Translations under genes and position numbers: made by a program
Assembly: GCA_900551495.1 (NCBI GenBank)
Contig: URWG01000116.1
Location: 1 to 5,907, forward strand
Origin: an uncultured Eubacteriales bacterium
GTDB taxonomy: Bacteria > Bacillota > Clostridia > Oscillospirales > Oscillospiraceae
Direction: 5' to 3'
DNA: 5,907 bases
Notes under the pieces: model-generated
Database searches by the model: none
What the model saw: the letters and a program-made list of their open reading frames with translations, nothing else
What the model was told of the DNA's origin: nothing
Shown here: positions 1 to 5,796 of the stretch, in pieces
Layout of the letters: each line of letters begins with the position of its first letter
Position numbering within the stretch: position 1 is the stretch's first letter

Positions 1-1105
1 ATATCCGCCGCCGGCTCGTCCAGCCGCAGCCCGCCGACGACGTTCATATAAACGTCGGCATTCGACAGGCGCACCCCGCCGCGCTTTTCCAAAACCGCCA
101 AAAGCATGGCGGCGCGATTATAGTCCAAGCCGTTGCTTGTACGTCTCGGCGATGCCAGAGCAGACGGCGACACCAGCGCCTGAATCTCCGCCAGTATCGG
201 TCGCGTTCCCTCCATCGCACAGGCGACGCAGGTCCCCGGCGTCCCCATCGGTCGTCCGGAGAGCAGCATTTCCGACGGGTTGGGCACCTCGGTCAGCCCG
301 CGCTCGTCCATCTCAAACACGCCGATCTCATTGGTCGAGCCGAAGCGGTTCTTTGCCGCCCGCAGCAGACGGTACGATGTCTGACTCTCGCCCTCAAAAT
401 ACAGCACGCTGTCCACCATGTGCTCAAGCACCTTCGGACCCGCGATCGCGCCCTCCTTATTGATATGCCCAACGACAAACACCGTCGTGCCGCCGCTCTT
501 GCAATATTGCATCAGCCGCAGCGTGCAGTCCTTCACCTGCGTGACGGAGCCTGCACCGGCGGGCTTTTCCTCGGTGTAGAGCGTCTGCACGGAATCCACA
601 ATCAGCAGGTCCGGCTGTACCTCGTCGCAGACGCTAAGGATGGCTTCCAAATTCGTCTCGCAGAGAAACAGCAGCGACCGCACGCCGACACCCAGCCGCT
701 CTGCACGGAGCTTGAGCTGACTCTCGCTCTCCTCGCCGGAGACATAGAGGATGGTCTGCGTCTTGCCGATCCTGCTGCAAATTTGCAGAAGGAGGGTCGA
801 TTTGCCGATGCCCGGTGCGCCGCTGAACAGAACCAGCGAGCCGCGCACCGCACCGCCGCCGAGCACACGATCCAGCTCACCCAGCCCTGTGGAAAAGCGC
901 AGCGCCTCGTCCGACCGAATCTCAGCCGCTTCGGTCGCGCCGCAGTCACGCGGGCAGCCGCCGAGCGCGTGCCGCTTCCCTTGACGGCTGTCGGCGGAGT
1001 GTACTCCTCCAGCGTGTTCCATTGCTTGCACACGGGGCACTGTCCCGACCAGCGCGGGCTTTCGTTACCGCAGTTTGTGCATAAAAAAACGGTTTTAGGC
1101 TTCAT
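1..1105 (-). CDS. radA: DNA repair protein RadA, frameshifted and cut by the left window edge
   Basis: RadA is a RecA-like ATPase that helps branch migration and processing of recombination intermediates. From ATG 1105 the protein opens with a four-cysteine zinc finger (C9, C12, C23, C26; CxxC-x10-CxxC). This frame makes sense to about residue 55, then becomes nonsense. The family sequence resumes in the -1 frame from about position 938 (ATEAAEIRSDEALRFSTGLG) and stays open to base 1, with Walker A GAPGIGKST near 795-825, the LLIVDSVQT Walker B strand near 580-610, and the RadA signature KNRFG near 340-355. It ends in VNVVGG-like Lon-type sequence (MNVVGGLRLDEPAADI), so roughly the last 80-100 residues lie outside the window. 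The start has GGAGG about 7 bases upstream and overlaps the amidase gene by 11 bases, suggesting coupled translation. A gene caller might start it at ATG 1022 and lose the zinc finger. Identity is certain; whether it is a true mutation or a sequence error is open. Confidence 0.93.
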
Positions 1106-1805
1106 TCGCTTCCTCCGTGTAGGAAAAAATGGTACAGGCGACGGCTGCCGCCAGCTTCTTTTGATAGTCCGCGTCCCGCAGCAGCGCTTCCTCCGCAGGG
1201 TTGGACAAAAAGCCGCACTCCACCAGCACCGCCGTGCAGGAGACGTGCTCCATCAGGTAAATGTCCCTCGCCCGCTTGCAGGCGCGGTGGTTATTCGGAT
1301 CGACCTGCGCGGCAAGCTGCTCCTGCAACCGTTCGGCAAGCGTCTGACTGCCGTCCGTCTGTGCATAAAACACCTGCGCGCCGCGATATTTCGACTCCTG
1401 AAATTGGTTCTGATGGATACTGACCAGCAGCGGCTTCTCGGTCTGCCGCACAAGCTCCACGCGGCGGCGAATATCCGAGACTTTTTTCTGCGCAATGGTG
1501 CTGCCCTCGGTGTAGACGCTGACGTCCTCCGTGCGGATCATCGCCGTCCGAACGCCGAACAGATGCAGCAGGTCGTTCAGCCGCAACGCGATTTCCAAAT
1601 TGAGCTTGCTCTCGTGTACACCGGTCACGGAGATCGCGCCGCCGTCCTCCCCGCCGTGTCCCGCGTCGATCACAACGGTTACGGGCGGCTCATAGGTCAG
1701 TGCGGCATGAAGCGCCGAGCCTGCCTTTGACAGCCCCAGCGCGGAAACGATCGCCGCCGCGCACAGCAGCAGACAAATCAGACCGTAGGTTCTCCATTTG
1801 GACAT
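1095..1805 (-). CDS. cwlD: N-acetylmuramoyl-L-alanine amidase, CwlD-like (Amidase_3)
   Basis: This is a zinc-dependent amidase that cuts the bond between N-acetylmuramic acid and L-alanine in peptidoglycan. In Bacillus, CwlD acts in making muramic-delta-lactam in the spore cortex. The 236-residue protein has a hydrophobic segment at about residues 8-28 after a basic start (MSKWR), reading as a signal anchor or signal peptide, then one Amidase_3 domain. Visible zinc ligands are H50 (DAGHGG), E65 (HESKLNL) and H131 (SIHQN), and the catalytic glutamate is E196 (VECGFLSN). The stretch from GSTIAQKKVSDIRRRV onward resembles CwlD more than the large AmiA/B/C enzymes. An ATG at 1877 is in frame, but it lies upstream of the predicted transcription start, so I chose ATG 1805, which has GGGGGTG six bases upstream. 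The gene ends inside the start of radA. The symbol is by family resemblance; a vegetative amidase role is possible. Confidence 0.88.
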   Translation of the reverse strand: MSKWRTYGLICLLLCAAAIVSALGLSKAGSALHAALTYEPPVTVVIDAGHGGEDGGAISVTGVHESKLNLEIALRLNDLLHLFGVRTAMIRTEDVSVYTEGSTIAQKKVSDIRRRVELVRQTEKPLLVSIHQNQFQESKYRGAQVFYAQTDGSQTLAERLQEQLAAQVDPNNHRACKRARDIYLMEHVSCTAVLVECGFLSNPAEEALLRDADYQKKLAAAVACTIFSYTEEANEA

Positions 1806-1865
1806 GACAACACCCCCGCAGCAGTCTATGCGCCGCGTCGGGCAATTATTGCTTGTATCTTGTGT

Positions 1866-1894
1866 ATTATAGCACATTCAACCGCACTGTGCAA
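1866..1894 (-). promoter_or_regulatory. Near-consensus vegetative promoter for the amidase-radA pair
   Basis: Read on the minus strand, TTGCAC (1889-1894) is followed by a 17-base spacer and TATAAT (1866-1871). TG lies one base before the -10 box (extended -10, TGCTATAAT). The predicted transcription start is near 1859, giving a leader of about 54 bases before ATG 1805. The layout rules out ATG 1877 as the main start. Confidence 0.82.
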
Positions 1895-1970
1895 GCCGCC
1901 CGCCGACCTATTTCCGTGCACTTCGGCTGCGGCACAAACGGACAATATCCACAGAGTCAGCGGGAATTTC

Positions 1971-3230
1971 TCAGACCGGTTTGGTGATACCCGTGCGGCG
2001 CTCCTTGGAAAGTCCACCCGCCAGCACGACCTCCTCGCCGACGAACCGCGCACGGCGAACGATACCCTCTCCGTATTTTTCGCGCAGGTCGTCCACGGTA
2101 TTGTCCAGCTTGGCGCGGCGTTCATAGCTGCCGCCCTCGGCAACGGAAAAAAGATCGTACTGCCGCGCCCCGCGCTCCTCCAGCCGCGAGACCTGAACGC
2201 CGAGCTGCCGCAGCGGGGTCTTTCCGTCCCACGCCGCATCGAACACGCGGCAGGCAGTGTGAAACAGTTCCTCGGTGCTGTCGGTAATGTTTTGCAGGGT
2301 CGTTTGGTGCGAAAAATCGACGAATTCCGCCGTCCGCAGATGCACCGCCACACGCCGTGCGGAAACGCCGTCCCGCCGCATCCGCATCGCCACCGTCTCG
2401 CAGAGCGAAAGCAGCACCCGATACGCATGGGCGGCGTCGGTCACATCCTGTGCCAGCGTCGTGGCGTTGCTGTAGCCCTTGTTGGCGTCCGGCACGGGCT
2501 GCAAAATGTCACTGTAGCGCCCGTTCGCCGAGTGCCAAAGCATCAGCCCGGGCTTGCCGAGCTTCCTGACCAGCATATCGGGGTCGGCATGGGCCAGTTG
2601 ACCGATCGTGTCGATCCCCAAAAGGTGCAGCTTCCGCTCCGTCGCCGCGCCGACCATAAACAGCTCACGGACGGGCAGCGTCCAGAGCTTCCGCTCGATC
2701 TCCCACGGAAACAGCGTGTGGACCTTATTCGGCTTTTCGAAGTCCCCTGCCATTTTTGCCAGCAGCTTATTGCTGGAAATGCCGATGTTCACCGTAAAGC
2801 CCAGCTCGTCAGAAATTTTCTGCCGCAGCATTTCCGCCGCCGCGACCGGCGACCCGTAAAGCCCCTCGGTACCGCTCATATCCGCCCACGCCTCATCGAT
2901 GGAATACTGCTCCACCACGGGCGCGACCTGCCGCAAGAGCGCGGTAAAGTGCCGCGACGCCTCCACATACATCCCGTAATCGGGCGGGACGAGCTTCAGA
3001 TTCGGGCATTTTTGCAGCGCCCGATAGATCGGCTCTCCCGTCTGCACACCGCATTTTTTCGCGGGCTGGCTTTTTGCAAGGATGACGCCCTGCCGCGTCT
3101 CCCGATCGCCCGCCACGGCGGACGGAATTTCGCGCAGGTCGAGCGTCTCGCCGAGGACGCACAGCCGGTATGCCGCGGACCACGACAAAAAAGCGCTGTT
3201 GACATCGACATGAAAGATCACGCGCTCCAT
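1971..3230 (-). CDS. dinB: Y-family translesion DNA polymerase (Pol IV / UmuC group)
   Basis: This enzyme copies past damaged bases with low fidelity. The 419-residue protein has all Y-family parts: HVDVNSAF with catalytic D9 and steric-gate F14, the palm motif SIDEA with catalytic D112 and E113, the finger and palm block GISSNKLLAKMAGDFEKPN at 150-168, helix-hairpin-helix-like thumb (MVGAATERKLHLLGIDTIGQL), and a little-finger domain from about 245 to 350. QYDLF at 357-361 is a beta-clamp binding motif. A tail of about 58 residues follows (LDNTVDDLREKYG), as in Firmicute SOS-type polymerases such as Bacillus YqjW/UvrX. The residue two after D9 is Asn, where E. coli DinB has Asp; it is not one of the metal ligands. 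The ATG overlaps the stop of the small upstream gene by one base (TGATG), and the ribosome site is weak (GGGTGGT), so translational coupling is likely. It is probably LexA-regulated through the operator at 3520-3533. The exact subgroup symbol is less sure than the family. Confidence 0.94.
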   Translation of the reverse strand: MERVIFHVDVNSAFLSWSAAYRLCVLGETLDLREIPSAVAGDRETRQGVILAKSQPAKKCGVQTGEPIYRALQKCPNLKLVPPDYGMYVEASRHFTALLRQVAPVVEQYSIDEAWADMSGTEGLYGSPVAAAEMLRQKISDELGFTVNIGISSNKLLAKMAGDFEKPNKVHTLFPWEIERKLWTLPVRELFMVGAATERKLHLLGIDTIGQLAHADPDMLVRKLGKPGLMLWHSANGRYSDILQPVPDANKGYSNATTLAQDVTDAAHAYRVLLSLCETVAMRMRRDGVSARRVAVHLRTAEFVDFSHQTTLQNITDSTEELFHTACRVFDAAWDGKTPLRQLGVQVSRLEERGARQYDLFSVAEGGSYERRAKLDNTVDDLREKYGEGIVRRARFVGEEVVLAGGLSKERRTGITKPV

Positions 3231-3490
3231 CAGTACACCACCCGAAACAGCGACCAGCGGTGCGTGCGGACGGTATAGCGCAGCTCCAACAGCCGCTCTC
3301 TGCCCTCCAGCGTCGCCTTGCAGAGATATTGGATCGCGTCTACGCCCGCGTATTGAATGGTTTTATAGGATTCCGTTCTCAGGATCGGGACGGTTTGCAG
3401 GCAATGCGCCTCGTCCTCCACCCGAAAGCGCAGCGGAGTCAGCGTCCCGTCCGTTGCGCAGACGGAAATCATCTCAATCTGTTGATTCAC
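3230..3490 (-). CDS. Small unrecognised protein encoded before the polymerase, SOS-controlled
   Basis: I cannot name this 86-residue protein. It starts at GTG 3490, chosen because GGAGGTGAGG lies just upstream and because both in-frame ATGs further up (3568 and 3526) fall at or above the promoter. It has no signal peptide or membrane segment. The composition suggests a compact beta-rich fold: ISVCATDGTLTPLRFR (8-23), HCLQTVPI (29-36), YAGVDAIQYLCKATLEG (47-63), then LLELRYTVRTHRWSLFRVVY (67-86) ending at the C-terminus. Cysteines are at 11, 30 and 57. Its stop overlaps the polymerase ATG, so it is the first gene of a two-gene, tightly coupled unit behind a LexA box. By position it parallels the YolD-like proteins that precede Bacillus SOS polymerases, but I see no YolD sequence likeness. 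The closing basic-aromatic strand is reminiscent of small DUF6504-type proteins beside actinobacterial Y-family polymerases; that is a weak memory-based comparison. Confidence 0.78.
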   Translation of the reverse strand: MNQQIEMISVCATDGTLTPLRFRVEDEAHCLQTVPILRTESYKTIQYAGVDAIQYLCKATLEGRERLLELRYTVRTHRWSLFRVVY

Positions 3491-3493
3491 TGT

Positions 3494-3503
3494 CCTCACC
3501 TCC
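3494..3503 (-). promoter_or_regulatory. Ribosome binding site that decides the GTG start of the small protein
   Basis: GGAGGTGAGG on the minus strand ends three bases before GTG 3490. It lies only a few bases from the predicted transcription start (about 3506), so the leader is about 16 bases long. The next in-frame ATG at 3472 has no comparable site. Confidence 0.7.
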
Positions 3504-3512
3504 GACACTGCT

Positions 3513-3541
3513 ATTGTATCAAACATTTGTTCGAATATCAA
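3513..3541 (-). promoter_or_regulatory. SOS promoter of the small protein-polymerase operon
   Basis: On the minus strand TTGATA (3536-3541) is separated by exactly 17 bases from TACAAT (3513-3518). The whole LexA operator lies inside that spacer, a geometry that lets the repressor block RNA polymerase directly. Predicted transcription start is near 3506. Confidence 0.85.
3520..3533 (-). promoter_or_regulatory. LexA (DinR) operator, SOS box
   Basis: CGAACAAATGTTTG matches the Gram-positive SOS box (CGAAC-N4-GTTCG type, e.g. CGAACATATGTTCG) with half sites CGAAC and GTTTG around a four-base centre. Known Firmicute LexA regulation of translesion polymerases fits its place between the -35 and -10 boxes. 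No lexA gene is in the window, so regulation is inferred. Confidence 0.85.
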
Positions 3542-3562
3542 GAGGAAATTTCGTACAACCGC

Positions 3563-3591
3563 TTGCAATGCCGCCGAATTTTTGTTATGAT
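3563..3591 (+). promoter_or_regulatory. Promoter of the HAD hydrolase gene, divergent from the SOS promoter
   Basis: TTGCAA (3563-3568), a 17-base spacer, then TATGAT (3586-3591). The predicted start near 3598 leaves a leader of about 21 bases carrying GGAGGTG before ATG 3619. The -35 boxes of the two divergent promoters are 21 bases apart. The LexA box lies about 30 bases upstream of this -35, so direct repression of this gene is not expected. Confidence 0.75.
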
Positions 3592-3618
3592 GACCGCAGA
3601 AAAATCGCGGAGGTGCCT

Positions 3619-4275
3619 ATGAAATACCGTTGCCTTGTGCTGGATCACGATGATACCGTCGTCCGCAGCGCGCAGACCGTCAACTATCCCGCGCTCATCG
3701 AACGGCTGCATCAGAACCATCCCGAGCGCGATATTTCCTTTGACGATTTCACGCGGCTGTGCTTCCTGCACAATTTTACGGGGATGTGCCGCCTCGGTCT
3801 GGGGCTGACGGAGGCGGAAATTCAGGACCAGTACGAATACTGGAAGGTCTATGTGCGGACGCATATTCCCCCTGCCTACGAGGGCTTTGAGCGTCTGCTG
3901 CGGCGCTTTCGGGAGGCGGGCGGCATTGTCTGCGTCTCGTCGCACTCGGGCGTGGAGAATATCACGCGGGACTACCGCGCCAACTTCGGCTTCGCGCCGG
4001 AGCAAATTTATTCCTTCGACCTTCCGCCGGAGCAGCGCAAGCCCGCTCCCTTCGCTCTGCTGGACATCATGCGGCGCTACGACCTCCGACCGAACGAGCT
4101 TTTGATGGTTGACGATATGAAAAACGGCAATGACATGGCGCACGCCGCCGGTGTTGATTTTGCCTGCGCGGGCTGGTCGCACACCGACCCCGAGATCATC
4201 AAATATATGCGGGAAAACAGCACGCGCTATTTTACCTCCGTTTCCGCGCTGGAGACGTGGCTGTTCGACGAATAA
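3619..4275 (+). CDS. HAD-superfamily hydrolase, phosphatase-like
   Basis: This is a cytoplasmic haloacid dehalogenase-type enzyme, most likely a phosphatase acting on a small phosphorylated metabolite; the substrate cannot be read from sequence. All four HAD motifs are present in the 218 residues: motif I DHDDT (nucleophile D9, acid/base D11), motif II serine in VSSHS (about S107), motif III lysine K141 in RKPAPF, and motif IV VDDMKNG (D165, D166). A helical cap of the C1 type fills about residues 15-90, as in phosphoglycolate phosphatase and beta-phosphoglucomutase relatives. The start ATG 3619 follows GGAGGTG (3609-3615) at short spacing; longer in-frame versions would begin before the promoter. 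It is followed by smpB after 48 bases that hold another promoter. Motif I has Asp before Thr (DHDDT), where DxDGT is more usual; this is common in some clostridial HAD enzymes and should be active. Confidence 0.87.
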   Translation: MKYRCLVLDHDDTVVRSAQTVNYPALIERLHQNHPERDISFDDFTRLCFLHNFTGMCRLGLGLTEAEIQDQYEYWKVYVRTHIPPAYEGFERLLRRFREAGGIVCVSSHSGVENITRDYRANFGFAPEQIYSFDLPPEQRKPAPFALLDIMRRYDLRPNELLMVDDMKNGNDMAHAAGVDFACAGWSHTDPEIIKYMRENSTRYFTSVSALETWLFDE

Positions 4276-4290
4276 CCGTCTTGACAGATA

Positions 4291-4299
4291 TGGTATAAT
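4291..4299 (+). promoter_or_regulatory. Extended -10 promoter for smpB
   Basis: TGGTATAAT is a perfect extended -10 element (TGnTATAAT). The bases 17 upstream (AATAAC, 4271-4276) are a poor -35. A perfect TTGACA lies at 4281-4286, only 7 bases before the -10, too close for the same polymerase. The predicted start near 4306 gives a leader of about 18 bases to ATG 4324. Confidence 0.65.
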
Positions 4300-4323
4300 A
4301 AAACAGAAAAGGCGGTGAGCGGC

Positions 4324-4782
4324 ATGGATGGCGTAAAGGTCATGGCAAAAAATCAAAAAGCGTTCCACGAATACTTTGTCGAGGAGCGGTTTGAGGCGGG
4401 CATTGAGCTGTCCGGCACCGAGGTCAAGTCCATCCGTCTCGGCACGCTGAATCTGAAGGACGCATGGTGCCAGGTCAAGGACGGCGAGCTTTGGATCCGC
4501 CAGCTCCACATCAGCCCGTATGAACAGGGCAACATCTTCAACAAAGACCCCGTGCGTCCGCGCCGTCTGCTGATGCACAAGCGCGAGATCGCCCGCCTGT
4601 TTTCCAAGGTGAAGCTGGACGGCTACGCGATCATTCCCCTCTCCGTGTATTTCAAGAACGCGCGGGTCAAGGTCGAGGTTGCGCTGTGCAAGGGCAAAAA
4701 GCTGTATGATAAGCGGCAGGATGCCGCTAATAAGGATGCGCGCCGTCAAATGGACCGCGCAATGAAAGAGAGGAATCATTGA
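4324..4782 (+). CDS. smpB: SsrA-binding protein SmpB
   Basis: SmpB binds the tRNA-like part of tmRNA and carries it into the empty A site of stalled ribosomes, where its C-terminal tail reads as a codon substitute. The 152-residue protein matches the family along its whole length: AKNQKAFHEYFVEERFEAGI (8-27), LSGTEVKSIRLGTLNLKDAW (29-48), HISPYEQGN (62-70), RRLLMHKREIARL (80-92), and a basic tail from GKKLYDKRQD to the end (124-152). A GTG at 4315 is in frame, but ATG 4324 is preferred because AAAGGCGGTGA sits six bases upstream and the N-terminus then aligns with usual SmpB starts. Its RNA partner ssrA begins about 700 bases downstream on the same strand. The stop overlaps the ppiB start by one base. 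Confidence 0.97.
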   Translation: MDGVKVMAKNQKAFHEYFVEERFEAGIELSGTEVKSIRLGTLNLKDAWCQVKDGELWIRQLHISPYEQGNIFNKDPVRPRRLLMHKREIARLFSKVKLDGYAIIPLSVYFKNARVKVEVALCKGKKLYDKRQDAANKDARRQMDRAMKERNH

Positions 4783-5321
4783 TGGAAAATCCCATTGTTA
4801 CCATCGAGATGGAAAACGGCGGCATCATCACCGCCGAGCTGTACCCCGATGTCGCGCCGCAGAGTGTGTATAACTTCGTCGCGCTGGCAAACGCGGGCTT
4901 CTATGACGGGCTGATCTTCCACCGCGTCATTCCCGGCTTTATGATCCAGGGCGGCTGCCCCGAGGGCACGGGCATGGGCGGTCCCGGCTACTGCATCAAG
5001 GGCGAGTTCCTGTTTAACGGCGTGGACAATAAGCTCAAGCACAAGCGCGGCGTCCTGTCCATGGCGCGGGCACAGTCGCCGAATTCCGCAGGCTCTCAGT
5101 TTTTTATCATGCACCAGGACGCGCCCCATCTGGATAAGCAGTACGCCGCCTTCGGCAAGGTGCTCAGCGGTATGGAGGTCGTCGATGCGATCTGCAAGGT
5201 CAAGACCGACCGCAATGACCGCCCCGAGACCGAGCAGAAGATGAAGTCCGTCCGCGTCGATACCAAGGGCGAGACTTATCCCGAGCCGAAGAAGCTCAAG
5301 GACCCCTACGGACGCTTCTGA
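4782..5321 (+). CDS. ppiB: Peptidyl-prolyl cis-trans isomerase, cyclophilin type
   Basis: This enzyme speeds rotation of X-Pro bonds during protein folding. It is 179 residues with no signal peptide, so it is cytoplasmic. The cyclophilin core is clear: FHRVIPGFMIQGG (47-59, catalytic R48, with F53 and Q56), GTGMGGPGY (62-70), GVLSMARAQSPNSAGSQFFI (90-109) and the closing YAAFGKVLSGMEVVD (121-135). The position of the histidine in human CypA (before the FGKV strand) holds Tyr-Ala-Ala, and the cyclosporin-binding Trp is replaced in PHLDKQ, as is usual for bacterial forms. A charged tail of about 40 residues follows (140-179). ATG 4782 was chosen over the adjacent TTG 4779; AGAGG lies about 8 bases upstream. 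The TGATG overlap with smpB indicates a two-gene transcript with coupled translation. No intrinsic terminator follows it before the repeat element. Confidence 0.95.
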   Translation: MENPIVTIEMENGGIITAELYPDVAPQSVYNFVALANAGFYDGLIFHRVIPGFMIQGGCPEGTGMGGPGYCIKGEFLFNGVDNKLKHKRGVLSMARAQSPNSAGSQFFIMHQDAPHLDKQYAAFGKVLSGMEVVDAICKVKTDRNDRPETEQKMKSVRVDTKGETYPEPKKLKDPYGRF

Positions 5322-5356
5322 TTCCGTTGATAAACCCATAAATCGGCGGCGAAAGC

Positions 5357-5457
5357 TGTCATTGCGAGACTTGCGAAGCAAGGCGTGGCAATCTCAACGG
5401 AAGGCAGACCGATTTTACGAGATTGCCGCGTCGCGCTGCGCCCTCCTCGCAATGACA
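5357..5457. repeat. MITE-like palindromic repeat element, 101 bp
   Basis: Perfect 12-base terminal inverted repeats, TGTCATTGCGAG (5357-5368) and CTCGCAATGACA (5446-5457), enclose the element. A second inner pair, GGCAATCTC (5387-5395) and GAGATTGCC (5419-5427), continues the palindrome around a central loop of 23 bases. The left arm carries its own small hairpin CTTGC-GAA-GCAAG (5370-5382), and the right arm a GC-rich counterpart (5428-5443). The element has no coding capacity. Elements with ends like TCATTGCGAG are, from memory, dispersed widely in clostridial and other genomes and produce false small proteins. It lies between ppiB and ssrA. A target site duplication is not obvious. Whether it acts as a terminator, a processing site or only as a passenger cannot be read; it has no T-run after its stem. 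Confidence 0.85.
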
Positions 5458-5570
5458 AATCGCAGCTCCGTAATACGGGGGTGTACCGGTTTCGACGGGG
5501 GCAGTGAGGCAGGAATAGCGAGCCGTGGCGCCTGACCACGATAAAACGGGCAACTTTCTAAAAATTAACT

Positions 5571-5600
5571 GACAACAATCAGTACGCTCTCGCTGCTTAA
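5571..5600 (+). other. tmRNA tag-peptide reading frame
   Basis: The frame ending in the conserved YALAA and a TAA stop reads DNNQYALAA if the resume codon is GAC 5571. The preceding TTAACT fits the segment that usually sets the resume site, and, from memory, a clostridial tag starting with Asp is known (DNENNLALAA in Clostridium acetobutylicum). The end of the tag is certain; the first residue is inferred. A TAA in the same frame at 5559-5561 limits how far upstream it could begin. The LAA end would be a ClpXP-type degradation signal. Confidence 0.8.
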
Positions 5601-5781
5601 TTAGCAGCCGTCCGCCCCGAAAGGTCCACGAGTCGGGCTCGGGTGTGATTTTAGTGGAGAACGTGCGTGCGGTAAGCTTTGCCCGTACCATGCATCAATG
5701 AAGCTACCAAGCTCCGCAGGGTGTTTGTTCCCGTCGGAGTGAGGGAATGTAAAGAACAAACTGCGCTCGGAGAAGTTCCTG

Positions 5782-5796
5782 TCAAGCTGTTTTCGG
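5782..5796 (+). repeat. Inverted repeat arm inside the tmRNA 3' region
   Basis: TCAAGCTGTTTTCGG is the exact reverse complement of 5874-5888. It lies between the P2 helix strand and the T arm of the tmRNA. Confidence 0.8.

Noticed and set aside
38..57. Seven-pair hairpin CGACGTT/AACGTCG
   Set aside because: It lies inside conserved radA coding sequence (ADVYMNVV) and has no T-run; best seen as chance.
420..1730. Long plus-strand reading frame of 436 codons
   Set aside because: It is antisense to radA and the amidase, shows no family features, and has the Arg/Leu/Ala/His-rich look of a shadow frame in GC-rich coding DNA.
1895..1970. Terminator after the polymerase gene
   Set aside because: Only a 5-base GTGCA/TGCAC pairing with a long loop and no T-run is present.
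1860..3278. Long plus-strand reading frame of 472 codons
   Set aside because: It lies antisense to the polymerase, which has clear catalytic motifs; the antisense protein has none.
3538..4779. Long minus-strand reading frame of 413 codons
   Set aside because: It mirrors the HAD hydrolase and smpB genes and crosses two promoters; it has no recognisable domain.
5471..5476. TAATAC as a -10 box for ssrA
   Set aside because: It touches the mature 5' end, so transcription would start inside the acceptor stem, and no -35 lies at suitable spacing.
5306..5691. Minus-strand frames over the repeat and tmRNA (e.g. SLRGGRSATRQS, HCEEGAARRGN)
   Set aside because: These are typical false proteins read from the palindromic repeat and from structured RNA.
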